DNA from: Casuarius casuarius
Lineage: Eukaryota > Chordata > Aves > Casuariiformes > Casuariidae
DNA length: 64,000 nt
Assembly (NCBI GenBank): GCA_003342895.1
Contig: PTFA01000035.1
Coordinates: forward strand, 3,920,703 to 3,984,702
Reading direction: 5' to 3'
Shown in pieces: positions 35,781 to 47,379 of the stretch (its first letter is position 1; each line of letters opens with the position of its first letter). The notes beneath the pieces were generated by a model. That model searched no databases and was not told where the DNA came from. It worked only from the letters and a program-made list of their open reading frames with translations. The position numbers were made by a program, and so were the translations under genes.

Positions 35781-38442
35781 TGCTAAGGGAAAGCAGCTGC
35801 AACAGAGAACTGATGATAAACTTTAAGGAAGCATTTAAAGTTATATTCCTTGATGCTTGCAATTTACATTAGCCGGGTTAGTAATTTACTAAAGTTAGCA
35901 CTTACGTAGTTAGAGCGCCAGGGCTTACAACTTTATGTGGCTAATAGAGCTCGTTGTGTTTTGCAAGGACCAATGTAAGCATCAAGTGTTGTTTGATGAA
36001 ACTCCTGTAAAACTGTGAATGTGCCCTTCTTGCAAGGTGGGTTTAGGAACTGGCAGCCCTGCAAAACAGCTTCCCATTTTGTTCCATTGAGGCTGAATTG
36101 TTGCTGCTACTGTACATGTTTTGTGAGTCAGGTACTACTCTCCAGTGCATCCAGGTTTGAGTGCTGAAGAAAATGATGTTCTGTAACAGCTCCTTCTAGC
36201 CTGTCTTGTGACCACCTTAGTGTCATGATGCCCATCCCCATTTTTGCTGGGGAGAGGTGGCAGCAGCAGTAATGAAATTTGACATGCATGTCTTCCTCAG
36301 AAAGAAAGTGCCATTCTCATCTTTATCTTGATGTGTGTTGGTTCAAGGTGACTGCTGAAATAGGATTTTGAGGCTAGACCTGGAACTTGTCCAACGGTTT
36401 TGGTAGCAGTGTATAACCAGAGTAGAATCCAGTGCTCTCTCATACTTGGGCATACCTTAGCAGTGTTACAAAACAAAGACGTAACTAAAGCTGGCAAATA
36501 CTATTTGAGGAGTCATTTTTACCATGTATTTTTCAGACAAAAACAAGTGTTAGAAAAACAAATCTGGTATTGAAGCCCTGAATAGAAATAAAGGTAGCTA
36601 TGTTATCGTTGCTTGTTACAACTGCACTTGCACTTCATAGATAATGTGTGTACGTATTGTGAGTCAGAGAGCTTTCTGGGAAATACATATGATAAGTTTT
36701 GTTGAAATCAACAATATTTTCACTTGTTGAATGTCACTTTTATACTTGTTGGAATAAAACTTTTCAGTAGTTGTGGAAGTGGAAGAAGCATCAGGGAGAG
36801 GGAGAAGGAGGAGAGCTGGCTGGATACAAACTCAAATTGTCCAGAGCTTTTCTTCTGTTCCAAAAAGTAATGCATTTGACCAAAAGTAGCCTCTTTGTCT
36901 AATCATATTTTTGAAAATCAATTAGAAGTTTGAGGGAGGTCTTAACACAATCTACGTTGGGTTGCTTTTGACACCCTGACTTTGGTGTGATTCAGAAGGG
37001 ATTTGGAAAGAAGAATTTCTAAGAATAATTAAAACCCAATTTAGCAATACCCTGAAATCAAATATCTTATAGTTCCACTGAGATAGGTTGTCATTTGTAG
37101 TCATTTACCCTTTATTGTTTGTACAGAGCTGATTTGAAACTAGTATAGAAAGACCTTTTTTTTTGAAACAGTAGGAGGGAGATTTTCCGCTTGTACTGCT
37201 AGAGACTCAGTTTTCAATTATTATATCAACTTGAACAAATAGCATGCTTCAGGTTACATGTTAGGGTAGTGTACTGCTCCTTATAGTATGTAAATATATA
37301 TTTGATTGATGGGGAAAATGGTACGTTAGAAAGCTAAGGTTTTGTTATCAACAATACAACTTTCTAAGAATATTCTGTTTTACCTTTGGGGTTTTTTTGC
37401 TCTTCTCTGATTTCTTAGCTCTAATTTCTAGTACCTTTTTAACATATCTAGTTAGTTTTTGTTTAACATGTATTATCTTAAGAGAAAATGTTCCTACTGA
37501 CTAATCATCATTTTGAATACCAGGTGCATGGAATTGTTTAAATGAGATCCAAATGAAGAAGTTCAGTATGTAAAAGAATAAGAAAATGTGTGTGTATTAA
37601 TGCATTTAGTAAAATGCACTTCCCTACTTTGTCAGAGCAATGTGTTTAATGATGAAGAAAATAGTTTAAAAAAAAATTCAGCTACAGTTTGTATTTTAGG
37701 AAAATTTTGAGAGCTAAGCTTTCAGTTTCCCAGGTCATCCAAGTTTTGTCAGAATGAAGGGATAGATAGACACCTCTGATATAGAAGATAAATCTAAATC
37801 CTATATATAGAAGGATGGATAAACTAAATCAAATCACAGTGAACCTTAAGAGTTAGTCTAGTTAGATTTTTTTTCTTTCAACACACAACTAGTAATTTTA
37901 TTTGGGCAAACTTTATCAGTATGTATGTAGACATTTTTTCTATTTTATTATATACTTCAAACAATATGTTTTTTCCAGCTCACCCATTGGAAAGTCTTCT
38001 CATTTTGATCAGGTTGTGTAGTTCTTCTCATCTTGCTATTTAGACAGGCTAGATGAATAGCTCTCTCTGTTTTAAAGGAGAAGTCCTCCTTAAGTAAGAA
38101 TACTTTCTAAAACTCTACTCTCATCTAGTGTGTGTCTGAATTCCTGTCTTTGGGGTCATTCTAGGATTTTTTTTTTTTCTTTTTTTTAATTCTGGTATTA
38201 TGCTTTTGCCAGGAATAACAGGTATAGTTAAGAAATACTTGCTTTAAGTTAGTGATCTGCAATATGAAATGATTTTTTAAGCTTATATTTTATGGTATCG
38301 TGAGGACAGCATCTAATATAAGTTTATAGTATAACCTTGTAATTTGGATAAGGATACCTGGGTTTTTCAGAATCAAAATTATGGAAGAAATAGTTGTTAA
38401 TGTATGATTTTTAATGTACTTCCAACAACTCTGTTTTTTTAG

Positions 38443-39471
38443 GTAACTTTTGAAATGCACAAAGAGAATCTTTCTCAAATGTACAGGGAATACCAAGGGA
38501 AAGGAGGCGAAGGGGGTGGAATAGGTCCTTCAGCTCCCATTAGAACAATCTCTGGAGTTAGCAAGGAAGCTGAAACTGTAGGAAAGCTACACCATTTGGA
38601 GTTAAAAGAAGCTGCTGCTGCTTCCTGTATTATTGATGATGATATGGAGTGCAGTACTGAAAAAAATGAGACAAAGCCCTCATCGGATGGTGATCAGCAA
38701 ACTCATTCAGTGTCTAATCAAAGGAGGGAATTGGAGGGGGAAGACAGAGAGAGTGCACACAATTTAGAAGCAGTGCCTTGCTCAGAATTTTCTCCAGAGA
38801 CAGAAGCAATAAAGCCCAGTGTTTCAGAAATTAGTACTGGAATAGCTGAAGCAATTGAAGATTCCCCAAGCAAAGCCCACGAACTTGTGCAAGAAAAAGC
38901 AGCTGTCATTGCTGCTTCTCTAGCAGAGCAAACTACTTTGGAAGGAGAAACTCCTGAAAGTCCAGAAGGACTGGAAAAATCAACACTAGATGTGGAAGAG
39001 GAAGATGACTTTGTTGATTTGAAAGAGGAAAGTAGTATGCCTTTACCTCTAGAAGAGGTAACAGAAACAGTCAAAGAACATAGTTCTCATGAAAGCCAAG
39101 GAACAAAGCAGGAAGAAGTAACAGATAAGGAACCTGAATCTGTACTTTTAAAATCCAAATATACTGGGGATGTGGATGGGAAAAAGCAAAAAATGGCTTC
39201 CTTATCAGAAACAGTAAGTTCTGCAGTTCAAGAAACAGCGACTCAAAAGGATTCGGAAGGGGAAAAGAAGCTGGAGGAAGAAAAGATTCTTTTCAGTGAA
39301 ACCAGAACAGCTGAAGAGGTTGCAAATGCACATGTACCAGAGCTTGCTGGAGCCTCTGAGAAAAGAATTGCCAAGCTTGATGTTTCTAGTGTTGCATCAG
39401 ATACAGAAAGACTGGAACTAAAAGCCAACACAAGTCTAGAAGCACCTTTGCCCCCCAGATCGCTACCTGAG
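38443..39471 (+). CDS. LRBA: LRBA exon 19 of window, giant linker exon (343 codons)
   Basis: Phase 0 to phase 0, 1029 bases without a stop. It begins VTFEMHKENLSQMYREYQGK and ends with KRIAKLDVSSVASDTERLEL, then a Pro-rich tail. Between these conserved ends it is rich in Glu, Ser and Thr, with an acidic core DVEEEDDFVDLKEESS that matches the human EEEEDDDYVEL position as I recall. It is expected to be disordered. In LRBA and NBEA this segment carries proposed PKA-RII binding. The aligned helix here, ISTGIAEAIEDSP at 38830-38868, has Glu and Pro where the RII motif wants hydrophobic or small residues. The exon is much less conserved than its neighbours, and no frameshift is seen. It is bordered on both sides by AGGTAACTTTTG. 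Confidence 0.95.
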
Positions 39472-40523
39472 GTAACTTTTGCTTGTCCTTCATACGCCTA
39501 GCTTAAAAGCAAATGGGAGTGCTTAACTCTATGGTATTTATAAGAAAAAAATGTGCCCATTGACATTTTGGGGATTTGAGTATGCATGGATTTTGTGAAT
39601 TATCTAAAGAACACATTTAACTCTTGATTAAATAGCTATAATTCATATTAGTGTGTTCATGGAAGTCTCTAAGTTATTATTCTTTGTACATCTGTTCATG
39701 GACATTCTTGGAGACTGAACATTGGGCTAGATGAACCCTTAGTCTGCATCGATACTGCCATTCTTCTGTTTGAAGAGCGGAAAGAAACATTTGTTTATAT
39801 ATTCTGAGATTATTTTATTTGGAACTTCTTCTGTTTCTTCACTCAGTCTCCCTTTTACTCTTTTCAGTCTGACCTCTTCTAATTTACTGGATTTTGAGAA
39901 GCAAACTTTTATTGTGCAGGGAGATATGGCACTGAATTTTTTTCATATCATGATGGAATCTGTGAAAATATTTTTTTTGCTAGCTACTCTGCAGGTACAC
40001 AAAAATAACTACTTTTGAAACTACAGAATTTGACAAAGCTGTCATTTTATCATGTCAAGCTACTTTTTTTTTTTTTCCAAATGAAATTTAAAATTGGGCT
40101 TCTGTTGCCTACTACAGTTCTCCATCCCTTTAGTCTTTAGTTTCTAACTCAATTTTCCATGGTTAAATAGTCATCTGAGTACTTGCCTTCTGCAGAGATA
40201 CCTGCTAATGGATACTCTTCATTCTACACCGTTCTTCCTCAAAGGAGGAAAAATGTTATCTACAGCAACATATATTCCCCCTGTGGTAAGGTTGAGTTGC
40301 TGCTTGTATACGCCTACAGTGACAGGTGTGGTAGTGCAGGTGTAGACTAGTTTGTAGGTTTGGTTTATCCCGTACATAGCATTTATGTAATAGCCCTAGC
40401 TTTATTTGTAACTGTGTGTACTATCTAAGCTTGTGCAATGTCTAAACTCTAAAGTCTGTTTATGCTGCAGAAACTAATGTCCAGCGTTCTGTGTATTTTT
40501 TTGTCTACAAATTGTGTATTCAG
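39472..40523 (+). other. LRBA: LRBA intron 19 of window
   Basis: A 1052-bp intron starting GTAACT and ending GTGTATTCAG. It carries a decayed CR1-like tail at about 39700-39771. The rest is AT-rich with no recognised element. Confidence 0.85.
39700..39771 (+). mobile_element. Decayed amniote CR1-like 3' end
   Basis: ATTGGGCTAGATGAACCCTT, then AGTCTGCATCGATACTGCCA and TTCTTCTG, follow the pattern of old amniote CR1 tails (GGGCTAGATGGACC, GGTCTG, then TATGGCC and TTCTTATG). Many substitutions indicate age. Only the last part of the element is recognisable. Confidence 0.55.
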
Positions 40524-40699
40524 ATCTCAAGGCAGCAAGATTTTTCAGGACAAGAGCTAGTAGCTACATCAGATGGGCAGAGAAGAGACGCCAGGTCTAC
40601 TGTGTTCCGTATTCCTGAGTTTAAGTGGTCATTGATGCATCAGCGCTTGCTCACAGACTTGCTCTTTTCCATAGAAACAGATATACAGATGTGGAGAAG
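40524..40699 (+). CDS. LRBA: LRBA exon 20 of window
   Basis: Phase 0 to phase 2. It encodes [20 protein letters not shown], then [20 protein letters not shown] and [18 protein letters not shown]. The first third is linker, then the protein enters the second conserved block, where [20 protein letters not shown] is a family signature. [10 protein letters not shown] fits LRBA rather than NBEA, which I recall as FALETDVHVW. The acceptor is GTGTATTCAG and the donor GTAAAT. Confidence 0.95.
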
Positions 40700-42047
40700 G
40701 TAAATTTATATGCTTTATATGCAGTGATATAGGTTGGCATTTTGTTATAATTAACCTGAGATTTTGTTGAAATGGCATCAGAGTCACTTTTTGACTTTGC
40801 AGTTTTCACATCTGCTATTTTATCCATTATTAAGTAGCCTTAATTGTTTTGTGGCATATATCCAAAAATTCTCAGATTTATGGTTTATTTTTTAAAGACT
40901 TTTTACAAACGTAAGTGTGGAATGGTTGAGGGCCTGCATGTGCATTTTGACTGAAATCCTAACTACATTTACATCGGTGGCAGTCTTGTTACTGATTTCA
41001 GTTTGACCATGATTTTCCTGTTCTTAATGTATTTATTTAGGGACCTGCATCTTTTATTAGTATCTAAACAAGGACTAAAAAAAAAAAAAACTATCTCAAA
41101 TGCCATTTATTACTTTGAAATTTACACGACCATGTTGCTGCTTTGATAGGGTTCTGTGAAACTAAAGAGAAGTTCTAGTTTTATATATTTAAAAATTTAT
41201 GTATTTAAATTCTAATTTTATGTATTTAACAGAGGTATGGAATATAATCCTCTATTTTATATTTTTATTTATTTTTTAGCAAAAAAGGGAAACTTCGACA
41301 CCAGTAGTAATTCTGTTTTTTCATGTTAAGATTCAATTATTTAAATAGGAATGCTCTCTCTTATCAGCTTGTAATAGTGAATGTCAAATTTAAATTGAAC
41401 CATATAGCTATACTGACCTGATAAAAATGAATGTAAAAATTAATACTTGGAGTCTTTAAGTGATTAAAATACAATTTAAATTGAGGTGAATTTTTTCTGG
41501 CTATCATTTTTAAGGTGTGACTAAGTTATCAGGATTTCATCAGGTACAGTTAAAGTACACTTCTAGTTTAGGTTGTCTCTTGAAAAATCTGTTCCTGTGT
41601 TTAACAGAACTTAAATTTGTGTGTTCTTTTGTTTTTAATTTCTTTGAGAAGTGGTTAGTATTTCTTTTGCTTTGCTAAAGATTTAAGTTCAAATTTAGTT
41701 TATACCACTAGGAAACCTTATTGTATTGATTGATGTATTGACTTTTGCTATAGTAGGTAATCGTAGACTAACCTATAATATATGTTTATCCAAATGCTCA
41801 TTTATCACACACTTTGATCTTGTTAGCAGGCTATGATCCAGAGAGGATTAAGAACAAAAAGGAAGGATAATTTTAGGTTTAGATTAAAGTATATCAGTTG
41901 AACCTTGTGGTCATGTGATATTTGCTGCACCATTGCTCATGCTCTGGTTTTAGTCTTTTGAATACATAAAGATTCAAAAATACCACAAAAATAAAGCTGT
42001 ACTCTAAATATTACCTTTTTATTGTAAAAACCTGCTTTTTTGGACAG
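40700..42047 (+). other. LRBA: LRBA intron 20 of window
   Basis: A 1348-bp very AT-rich intron with an A-run near 41080-41092 and imperfect TATTTAA repeats at about 41180-41235. The acceptor CTTTTTTGGACAG is adequate. No named element was found. Confidence 0.85.
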
Positions 42048-42201
42048 CCATTCTACAAAAACTGTGATGGACTTTGTGAATAGCAGTGACAATGTCATAT
42101 TTGTACACAACACAATTCACCTCATCTCTCAAGTGATGGACAACATGATCATGGCTTGTGGTGGCATATTGCCATTGCTTTCTGCTGCTACGTCTGCTAC
42201 G
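42048..42201 (+). CDS. LRBA: LRBA exon 21 of window
   Basis: Phase 2 to phase 0. It encodes [20 protein letters not shown], then [20 protein letters not shown] and [12 protein letters not shown]. It is a highly conserved helical segment of the LRBA/NBEA middle. The donor is GTAAGA. SSDNVIF and QVMDN match LRBA rather than NBEA (NENIIF, QMVDN) as I recall them. Confidence 0.96.
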
Positions 42202-42625
42202 GTAAGAAATACCATTTTTATTTGCAAATTTATCTCCTGTGGGAGGAGGCCTCTCTTTATACAGTGTATTAACCCATTATATCTGTCGCTTTGGGAGACA
42301 GGAAAATGTTTCCACAAACACCTCTTTCCTCCCTCTGCACCCTTTGCTACCTCCTGCCTTCTCTAAGATAAATTGGTTGCCTGCCCTCTTTTCCTGAAGA
42401 TGTAAAAAGAAGTCACTTAGAGAGCTTTGTTGTCACACAATGGTTTGCAATAGGATTAAATCTCAATACTAATGATTGTTTCTGGAATACAACTGATTAC
42501 TACTTTCTAATCTGACTAGAAATGGACTTCCAATGTAATTCCAATGTAACTTTTCTTCATTTAAGTTGTATGAATATTATATTTGTAAAGAAGTAAATGT
42601 TGCTTGGAATTTTTTCACTATGTAG
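42202..42625 (+). other. LRBA: LRBA intron 21 of window
   Basis: A 424-bp intron. The frame stays open for about 160 bases past the donor. I read this as chance because the following exon continues the family sequence directly. The acceptor is TTTTTTCACTATGTAG. Confidence 0.85.
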
Positions 42626-42806
42626 CATGAATTGGAGAATATTGAGCCAACTCAAGGACTTTCAATAGAAGCATCTTTAACATTTCTCCAGAGATTAATC
42701 AACCTTGTGGATGTGCTAATTTTTGCAAGCTCTCTTGGTTTCACTGAAATTGAGTCTGAGAAAAATATGTCATCTGGAGGAATTCTGCGACAATGTCTCC
42801 GTCTGG
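42626..42806 (+). CDS. LRBA: LRBA exon 22 of window
   Basis: Phase 0 to phase 1. It encodes [20 protein letters not shown], then [20 protein letters not shown] and [12 protein letters not shown]. The direct HELENIE start lacks the GSKTELENIE form I recall for NBEA, supporting LRBA. The donor is GTAAGC. This is one of the best conserved parts of the middle block. Confidence 0.96.
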
Positions 42807-44105
42807 GTAAGCCAGTAAAACCACCTAATGAACATAGCTTACTACTACAAAATAGTAACTACTGTTAGATTTTTTTTTTAATCAAAATTAAATTTAGGGT
42901 TTTTTTTAAATCAAAATTAAATTTAGTAAAAGATGCATTTTACTATTTTGCTGTTACTCTGTTCTACAATGTATATATATATTTTCTGTTTAAACAGTTT
43001 AAATTAAATGACTGATTAAAGTAAGTTCTGCTAGCCTTAGTGTTGGATGCATGTACTGATTTTATCCACAAAGATCTTTCTTTTACCAAAGTCCCCAAAT
43101 AGTCAAGACTTCATAACACTGCTGTGTTTTCAAAAGAAATCTTGTGGTGTATATAAAAACACGAACCTTCACAATGCATATGAAAGAAGGTCAGTAGATG
43201 AAGATCTGGTGGTAACTAGAAACATGAATTTCTAAAGAGTATGGTTCAGATCAGTTGGAAGTTGTATCCAGCATTGTAGCATATTTACAGCAAACTGAAT
43301 TCAAAGAAAGTGATCACTACCTAAGAAACTAATGACTGTGTTAGAAATGGGAACATACAGGATCATAATTTGGGTCCCGTTAATTAATGCAGGAGGACAG
43401 TGTTCATGCCAATCGCATGCTGTAACATTTTTTTGTTACGAAAAATTTAATTTGCATGAGTGCCAGAGCAGCTCAGAGCCTCAACAGTAACTAGCTTTCC
43501 TCTCCCTTTCTAGGCAATTAAAACTTTGCAGGTAGAGCAAGATTTATGGGATGCAAACAGGTATAGAGGTGGGGTAGTTCTTTCTTCCTTTGAAAATAAT
43601 ATTAGGAAATAAAGCAGGTGCTATTGTGAAGCTAAAAAAAAATGAATAAATTATGTAACATAAGAACATGTTTAGTCTGAGAGTAACAAGTCATTGTGAA
43701 GCAAATATTGTTATTTGTTTCACTAGTGTAGTGTGTTTTTCTTCCTTTCTTCCTTGTTAGTCTATGATAAGAAACTTAGCTGTCTTCACCCCTTCCACTC
43801 CCCAAGGTGGTATGCATGGTAACATTTCAATGAGAGATGAAGAAAGGATATAGTAATGTTAACCTGTTCGTTTTGAAGTATTTATTATATATGTGTTCTA
43901 ATAGTTTAGTATTAATTTTTAGTGATTAATTATTAAAGTATTTAGAGCATTGTTTTGCAACTATTTACAATTTATTGAAACAAAATATTATTTTACTGAT
44001 TTGTTTAAAGTTTAAGTGGTAAACACAAATATAATATATATCTCTGTAAGGAAAAGAGATAATATAATTCCCAGCAAAATTATTAACATTTCTTTTCCCT
44101 TCAAG
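42807..44105 (+). other. LRBA: LRBA intron 22 of window
   Basis: A 1299-bp intron. It begins with a local tandem duplication at 42870-42926 and ends TTTCTTTTCCCTTCAAG, a strong acceptor. Nothing else was recognised. Confidence 0.85.
42870..42926. repeat. Two-copy tandem repeat with T-run
   Basis: Two copies of a T8-10 run followed by AATCAAAATTAAATTTAG (42870-42897 and 42900-42926) are separated by GG. They are nearly identical, pointing to a recent local duplication. Confidence 0.85.
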
Positions 44106-44233
44106 TATGTGCAGTAGCAGTAAGAAATTGTTTGGAGTGCCAGCAGCATGCACAGATGAAACCTACTGGAGACGCTGTGAAGAACCCAAAAACAATGCAG
44201 GGTCTTATAGGAGCAGGAAAGTCTGCAGCAAAG
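44106..44233 (+). CDS. LRBA: LRBA exon 23 of window, ends at a GC donor
   Basis: Phase 1 to phase 0. It encodes VCAVAVRNCLECQQHAQMKP and then TGDAVKNPKTMQGLIGAGKS followed by AAK. I recall human LRBA ending the same way (GKSAAK before SPVDIV). No GT donor is available there: the exon border reads AAG then GCAAGT, the classic strong form of a GC-AG intron. The acceptor is CCCTTCAAG. The CVAVRNCLEC segment is shared with NBEA. Confidence 0.93.
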
Positions 44234-44690
44234 GCAAGTTTGAGGCCATGCTCAAACCCACAAAAACTAGTTACTGTGTACAGAAGGATAAGTGTTTAAA
44301 TTTATACTTACACCACTGATATTTTTTATGGAGCTGAACAGCATGAACACTGGAAATCCTGAAGTAATTTTTCCGAGCTATGAATTTAACACTTGCATAT
44401 TTAACCTTATACAATGAAATAACTCTGTCACAAGAATTTACTTTGCCAAGTTTTTTCTTTTTTTGGTTTTGTTTTTTTTTTCTTTAAATCTGAAATGCAT
44501 ATCTGATCTTTGTGCTCTGGACATCGCAAGTATGATGTACAGTGGCAAGTTGTACACAGAACTGTTTTTTCCCCAAATTTTACCCGCTTAAAACGAGCTA
44601 AGAAATTACTAAATGCAACACTGCACACACAGCGATTCTTGGTAGACTGCTTTAAGAACAGAATCTGAGGCAATTGCTTTTCTTAAATAG
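44234..44690 (+). other. LRBA: GC-AG intron of LRBA
   Basis: The intron begins GCAAGT and ends TCTTAAATAG. Apart from the C at position 2 the donor is a perfect match to the consensus, as is typical for genuine GC-AG introns. The pyrimidine content before the acceptor is moderate. The interior holds a T-rich tract at about 44451-44485. Confidence 0.9.
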
Positions 44691-44798
44691 AGTCCAGTGG
44701 ACATTGTGACTGGTGGAATTTCTCCAATACGAGACCATGACAGACTTCTGCAGGATATGGATATTAATCGACTTCGAGCAGTAGTGTTCAGAGACATA
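44691..44798 (+). CDS. LRBA: LRBA exon 24 of window
   Basis: Thirty-six codons, phase 0 to phase 0. It encodes SPVDIVTGGISPIRDHDRLL and then QDMDINRLRAVVFRDI. The DRLLQDxDINRLRAVVFRD motif is nearly invariant in the family. The acceptor is TCTTAAATAG and the donor GTGAGT. It is symmetric, so skipping would keep the frame. Confidence 0.96.
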
Positions 44799-47379
44799 GT
44801 GAGTTACAAACACATTTTTCTTTTGTTGGTAGATTTTTGTATGTATGTTTGCTGAACACTTACTACGTGTTACATAGTTTGCTTAAACTGAATTTACAAA
44901 AATTGAATAATGCTCACAGTAACTAGGACTGCATAATGCTCTGCAGCTCTTGTAGTGCTGGGAATTGGATACAGGGAGAGGTGAAAATCACTGCCTGCTG
45001 GTCAGGGTCTTTGGTGTGTTCCTAAGAGCTGACTCTCTGGAATTCTGCCTAGAGTCTTCAAGACTCTTGTATATTAAGGATGTTGTGTCTAGTACAAATA
45101 CATACTTTCACATGCTGTAAGTAGACAAATTACTGAATATTCATAAAGATGTTTATGTATCCTTTTTGAGAAATGAGTATCTTTCTGCCTAATTACAAAT
45201 TAGAGGTCAACTGTGATTCGTTTACTTTCCCTCAGAGGAACCAATTTGCGTGTGTTATATATGTGCATAGGGTTTTCCTTTTTTTTTTAGTCTTGAATTG
45301 ACTAAAAATAACTTTGCCCTATGTCAGCAACTTTATAGCTGATATTGAGGAAATTGAAATTGATTGCTCAAAAAAAACCTTCTGTAAGCAAATACAGTAG
45401 TTATAATGGCTCTGAGTCACTGGTGGCCATGAGCTTGGATGCTAGAACTTATTTTTCGGTAATTGGGCTATTTAGCAAGTATGATGATTTACACAGTGAC
45501 TTGTCTTCTATCCAGAATAGTGAAGGATCTTTTGTTTTTATCTTTACAGTAATTATTGATGGAAATAAGCTTCTTTTGATCTCTACTTTGGTATCGGTGT
45601 GCAAAAGAATAACAGGAAGTGAATCTTCCATGCTAGTGACAATATAAATAATCCTAATGATTCAGTCTTCAAAATTAATCACGTTTTATGTACTCAATTT
45701 TTCTTTTAAAAAACACGGAAGGCACATACCTCTGCTTTTTTGGCATATCTAATTCACCATATTTTCTATTTCACAAAAATGTAAAATGATGCAACAACTC
45801 CACTTTTCTGTTTCTGTGTTGAGCTGTAGAGAAAAAGTGGAGCTTAAAAGATCTGTTCTGGAATACGTTTTATCTGAGCTGTTTACACCTGCCTCTAAAT
45901 GTTCTATGTTTGATTTGTGTATAATTTCTGAAATTACATTCAGCACATAGGAATGTGGTTAGCATGATTTCAACCTGTATAGGAGGAACTCAAATGAGGT
46001 TGTAGTTTATTGCCTTAACCACTTAACCACCATTAGTAGTATTTCCACTAGCATGTGAACTTTATTTCAAGGAGTTCTACAAACATCACAGAAAAAAATG
46101 CTAAGAAAAAAGAAGCCTGGTTTCACTGGACCACAACTTTATTAAGTACACTTGGAAACTGTCTTGCAAAAACTTAGCTAGGAAAAAAATTCGTTTTGAT
46201 CCTTACCATTGTAAGGGGCTTCCATCAACCTCACATTGTGCTTGCCTGATGCCAGCCTGTTGTTAGGTTACTTTTCTGTCCTGTTCTGTGAAGGTTAATG
46301 ATTTGGGTGGGGCTGAGAGGTTGTTTCTTGGGCATAACAGATGGGACCCAGCTGTGTTTTCTATTTCTTTATCAATAATGTCTCATTAACTTCTCCCAGT
46401 ATGGCTTATTAAAGGATTCTTTATGGAATGTGGGGCTTCATTAAGCACTCAGATCATGATAAGATGAGCTTTATAGTTTAAAATTACTTTCTTGAACTGC
46501 TCAGAGGAAGGGAAAATTTGCATGCCACCTGCAGTAGTCAGTGTGTGTGTGGGGGGACTTTCTTACACTGATTGGTCAGTGAGGATCCAAATACTCAGTT
46601 CTCCTGGGATCCCGAAGTGTACTAAGCTTTGGCAGATTTTTTTGACCAGAGCCTAAAAGCAACAGGCTTTATCCAAATCCTTATGTCTAATCAGAAACGG
46701 CTATGTAACTCTTTCCTGTCTTTCACTAGGAGTGACTGAGTACCTGGAAGAGACATTTGGCATAGCTCATATTAAGATTCATTTTTAAGTTTTTTTTTTT
46801 TTTAATCTCTTAATAAAGTTACACAAATAATACAAATGCATGCCTGCTTCTTTTGTTTAACTTCTATGTGATACGGTACATCCATCTGGACAATCTGAGG
46901 ATGAAGTGAAACCTTAATTCAGATTCCAGAGTTTGTTCCACTTCTTTCAATAATATATAATAATTGATAAATGCTTTTTCAGTTTTGTTGAATATGCTTG
47001 CATGGTAGTACTTCACAGCAAATGCTGTTAATATCTTGGTAAATTTGAGGAAAAGTATAGTAGAGGAAACACCTGTAAATAAATAAAGGGGACCTATTCC
47101 CTGCACTAATTTCAAGCATATAGTCAAAACATAGAACCTTAGTCAAACTCTGCATATTTATATAAGGAAAATGAAAGGATTAGTGCCACTTGAATAGAAT
47201 TGTTATATTCCCCTGCTTTATAGATGAGGCAAATTGTGACTAGAGAATATTATTCTTCCATTGCTGACATAATCAGCTTACTCTGTCTGTTTATGGTAGC
47301 ACTGGGCATACTTTACAGAAAAATAAGCATACTGCTGAAATTGTAATGGAAAAATCTGTGTGTGTGTCTTTTTTTACAG
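44799..47379 (+). other. LRBA: LRBA intron 24 of window
   Basis: A 2581-bp intron. It has a T-run at about 46791-46804 and short TG runs near 46537-46550 and 47355-47368. The segment at 46230-46460 is GC-richer but not identified. The acceptor is CTTTTTTTACAG. Confidence 0.85.

Larger units (their letters stand above)
27193..38442 (+). other. LRBA: LRBA intron 18 of window (11.25 kb)
   Basis: This intron separates the helical block from the giant linker exon. It contains a tRNA-promoter-like SINE remnant at about 31094-31152, a 14-bp tandem duplication at 35013-35040, a decayed CR1 tail at about 35596-35780 and a C10-T8 tract at 34724-34741. The part at 31550-32450 has several long open stretches on both strands. 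None resembles a known protein and I do not call a gene there. The acceptor is CTGTTTTTTTAG. Confidence 0.8.

Noticed and set aside
42202..42366. Extension of exon 21 into the open sequence after its donor
   Set aside because: GTAAGA at 42202 is a good donor, and exon 22 continues the conserved protein (SATHELENIE) directly.
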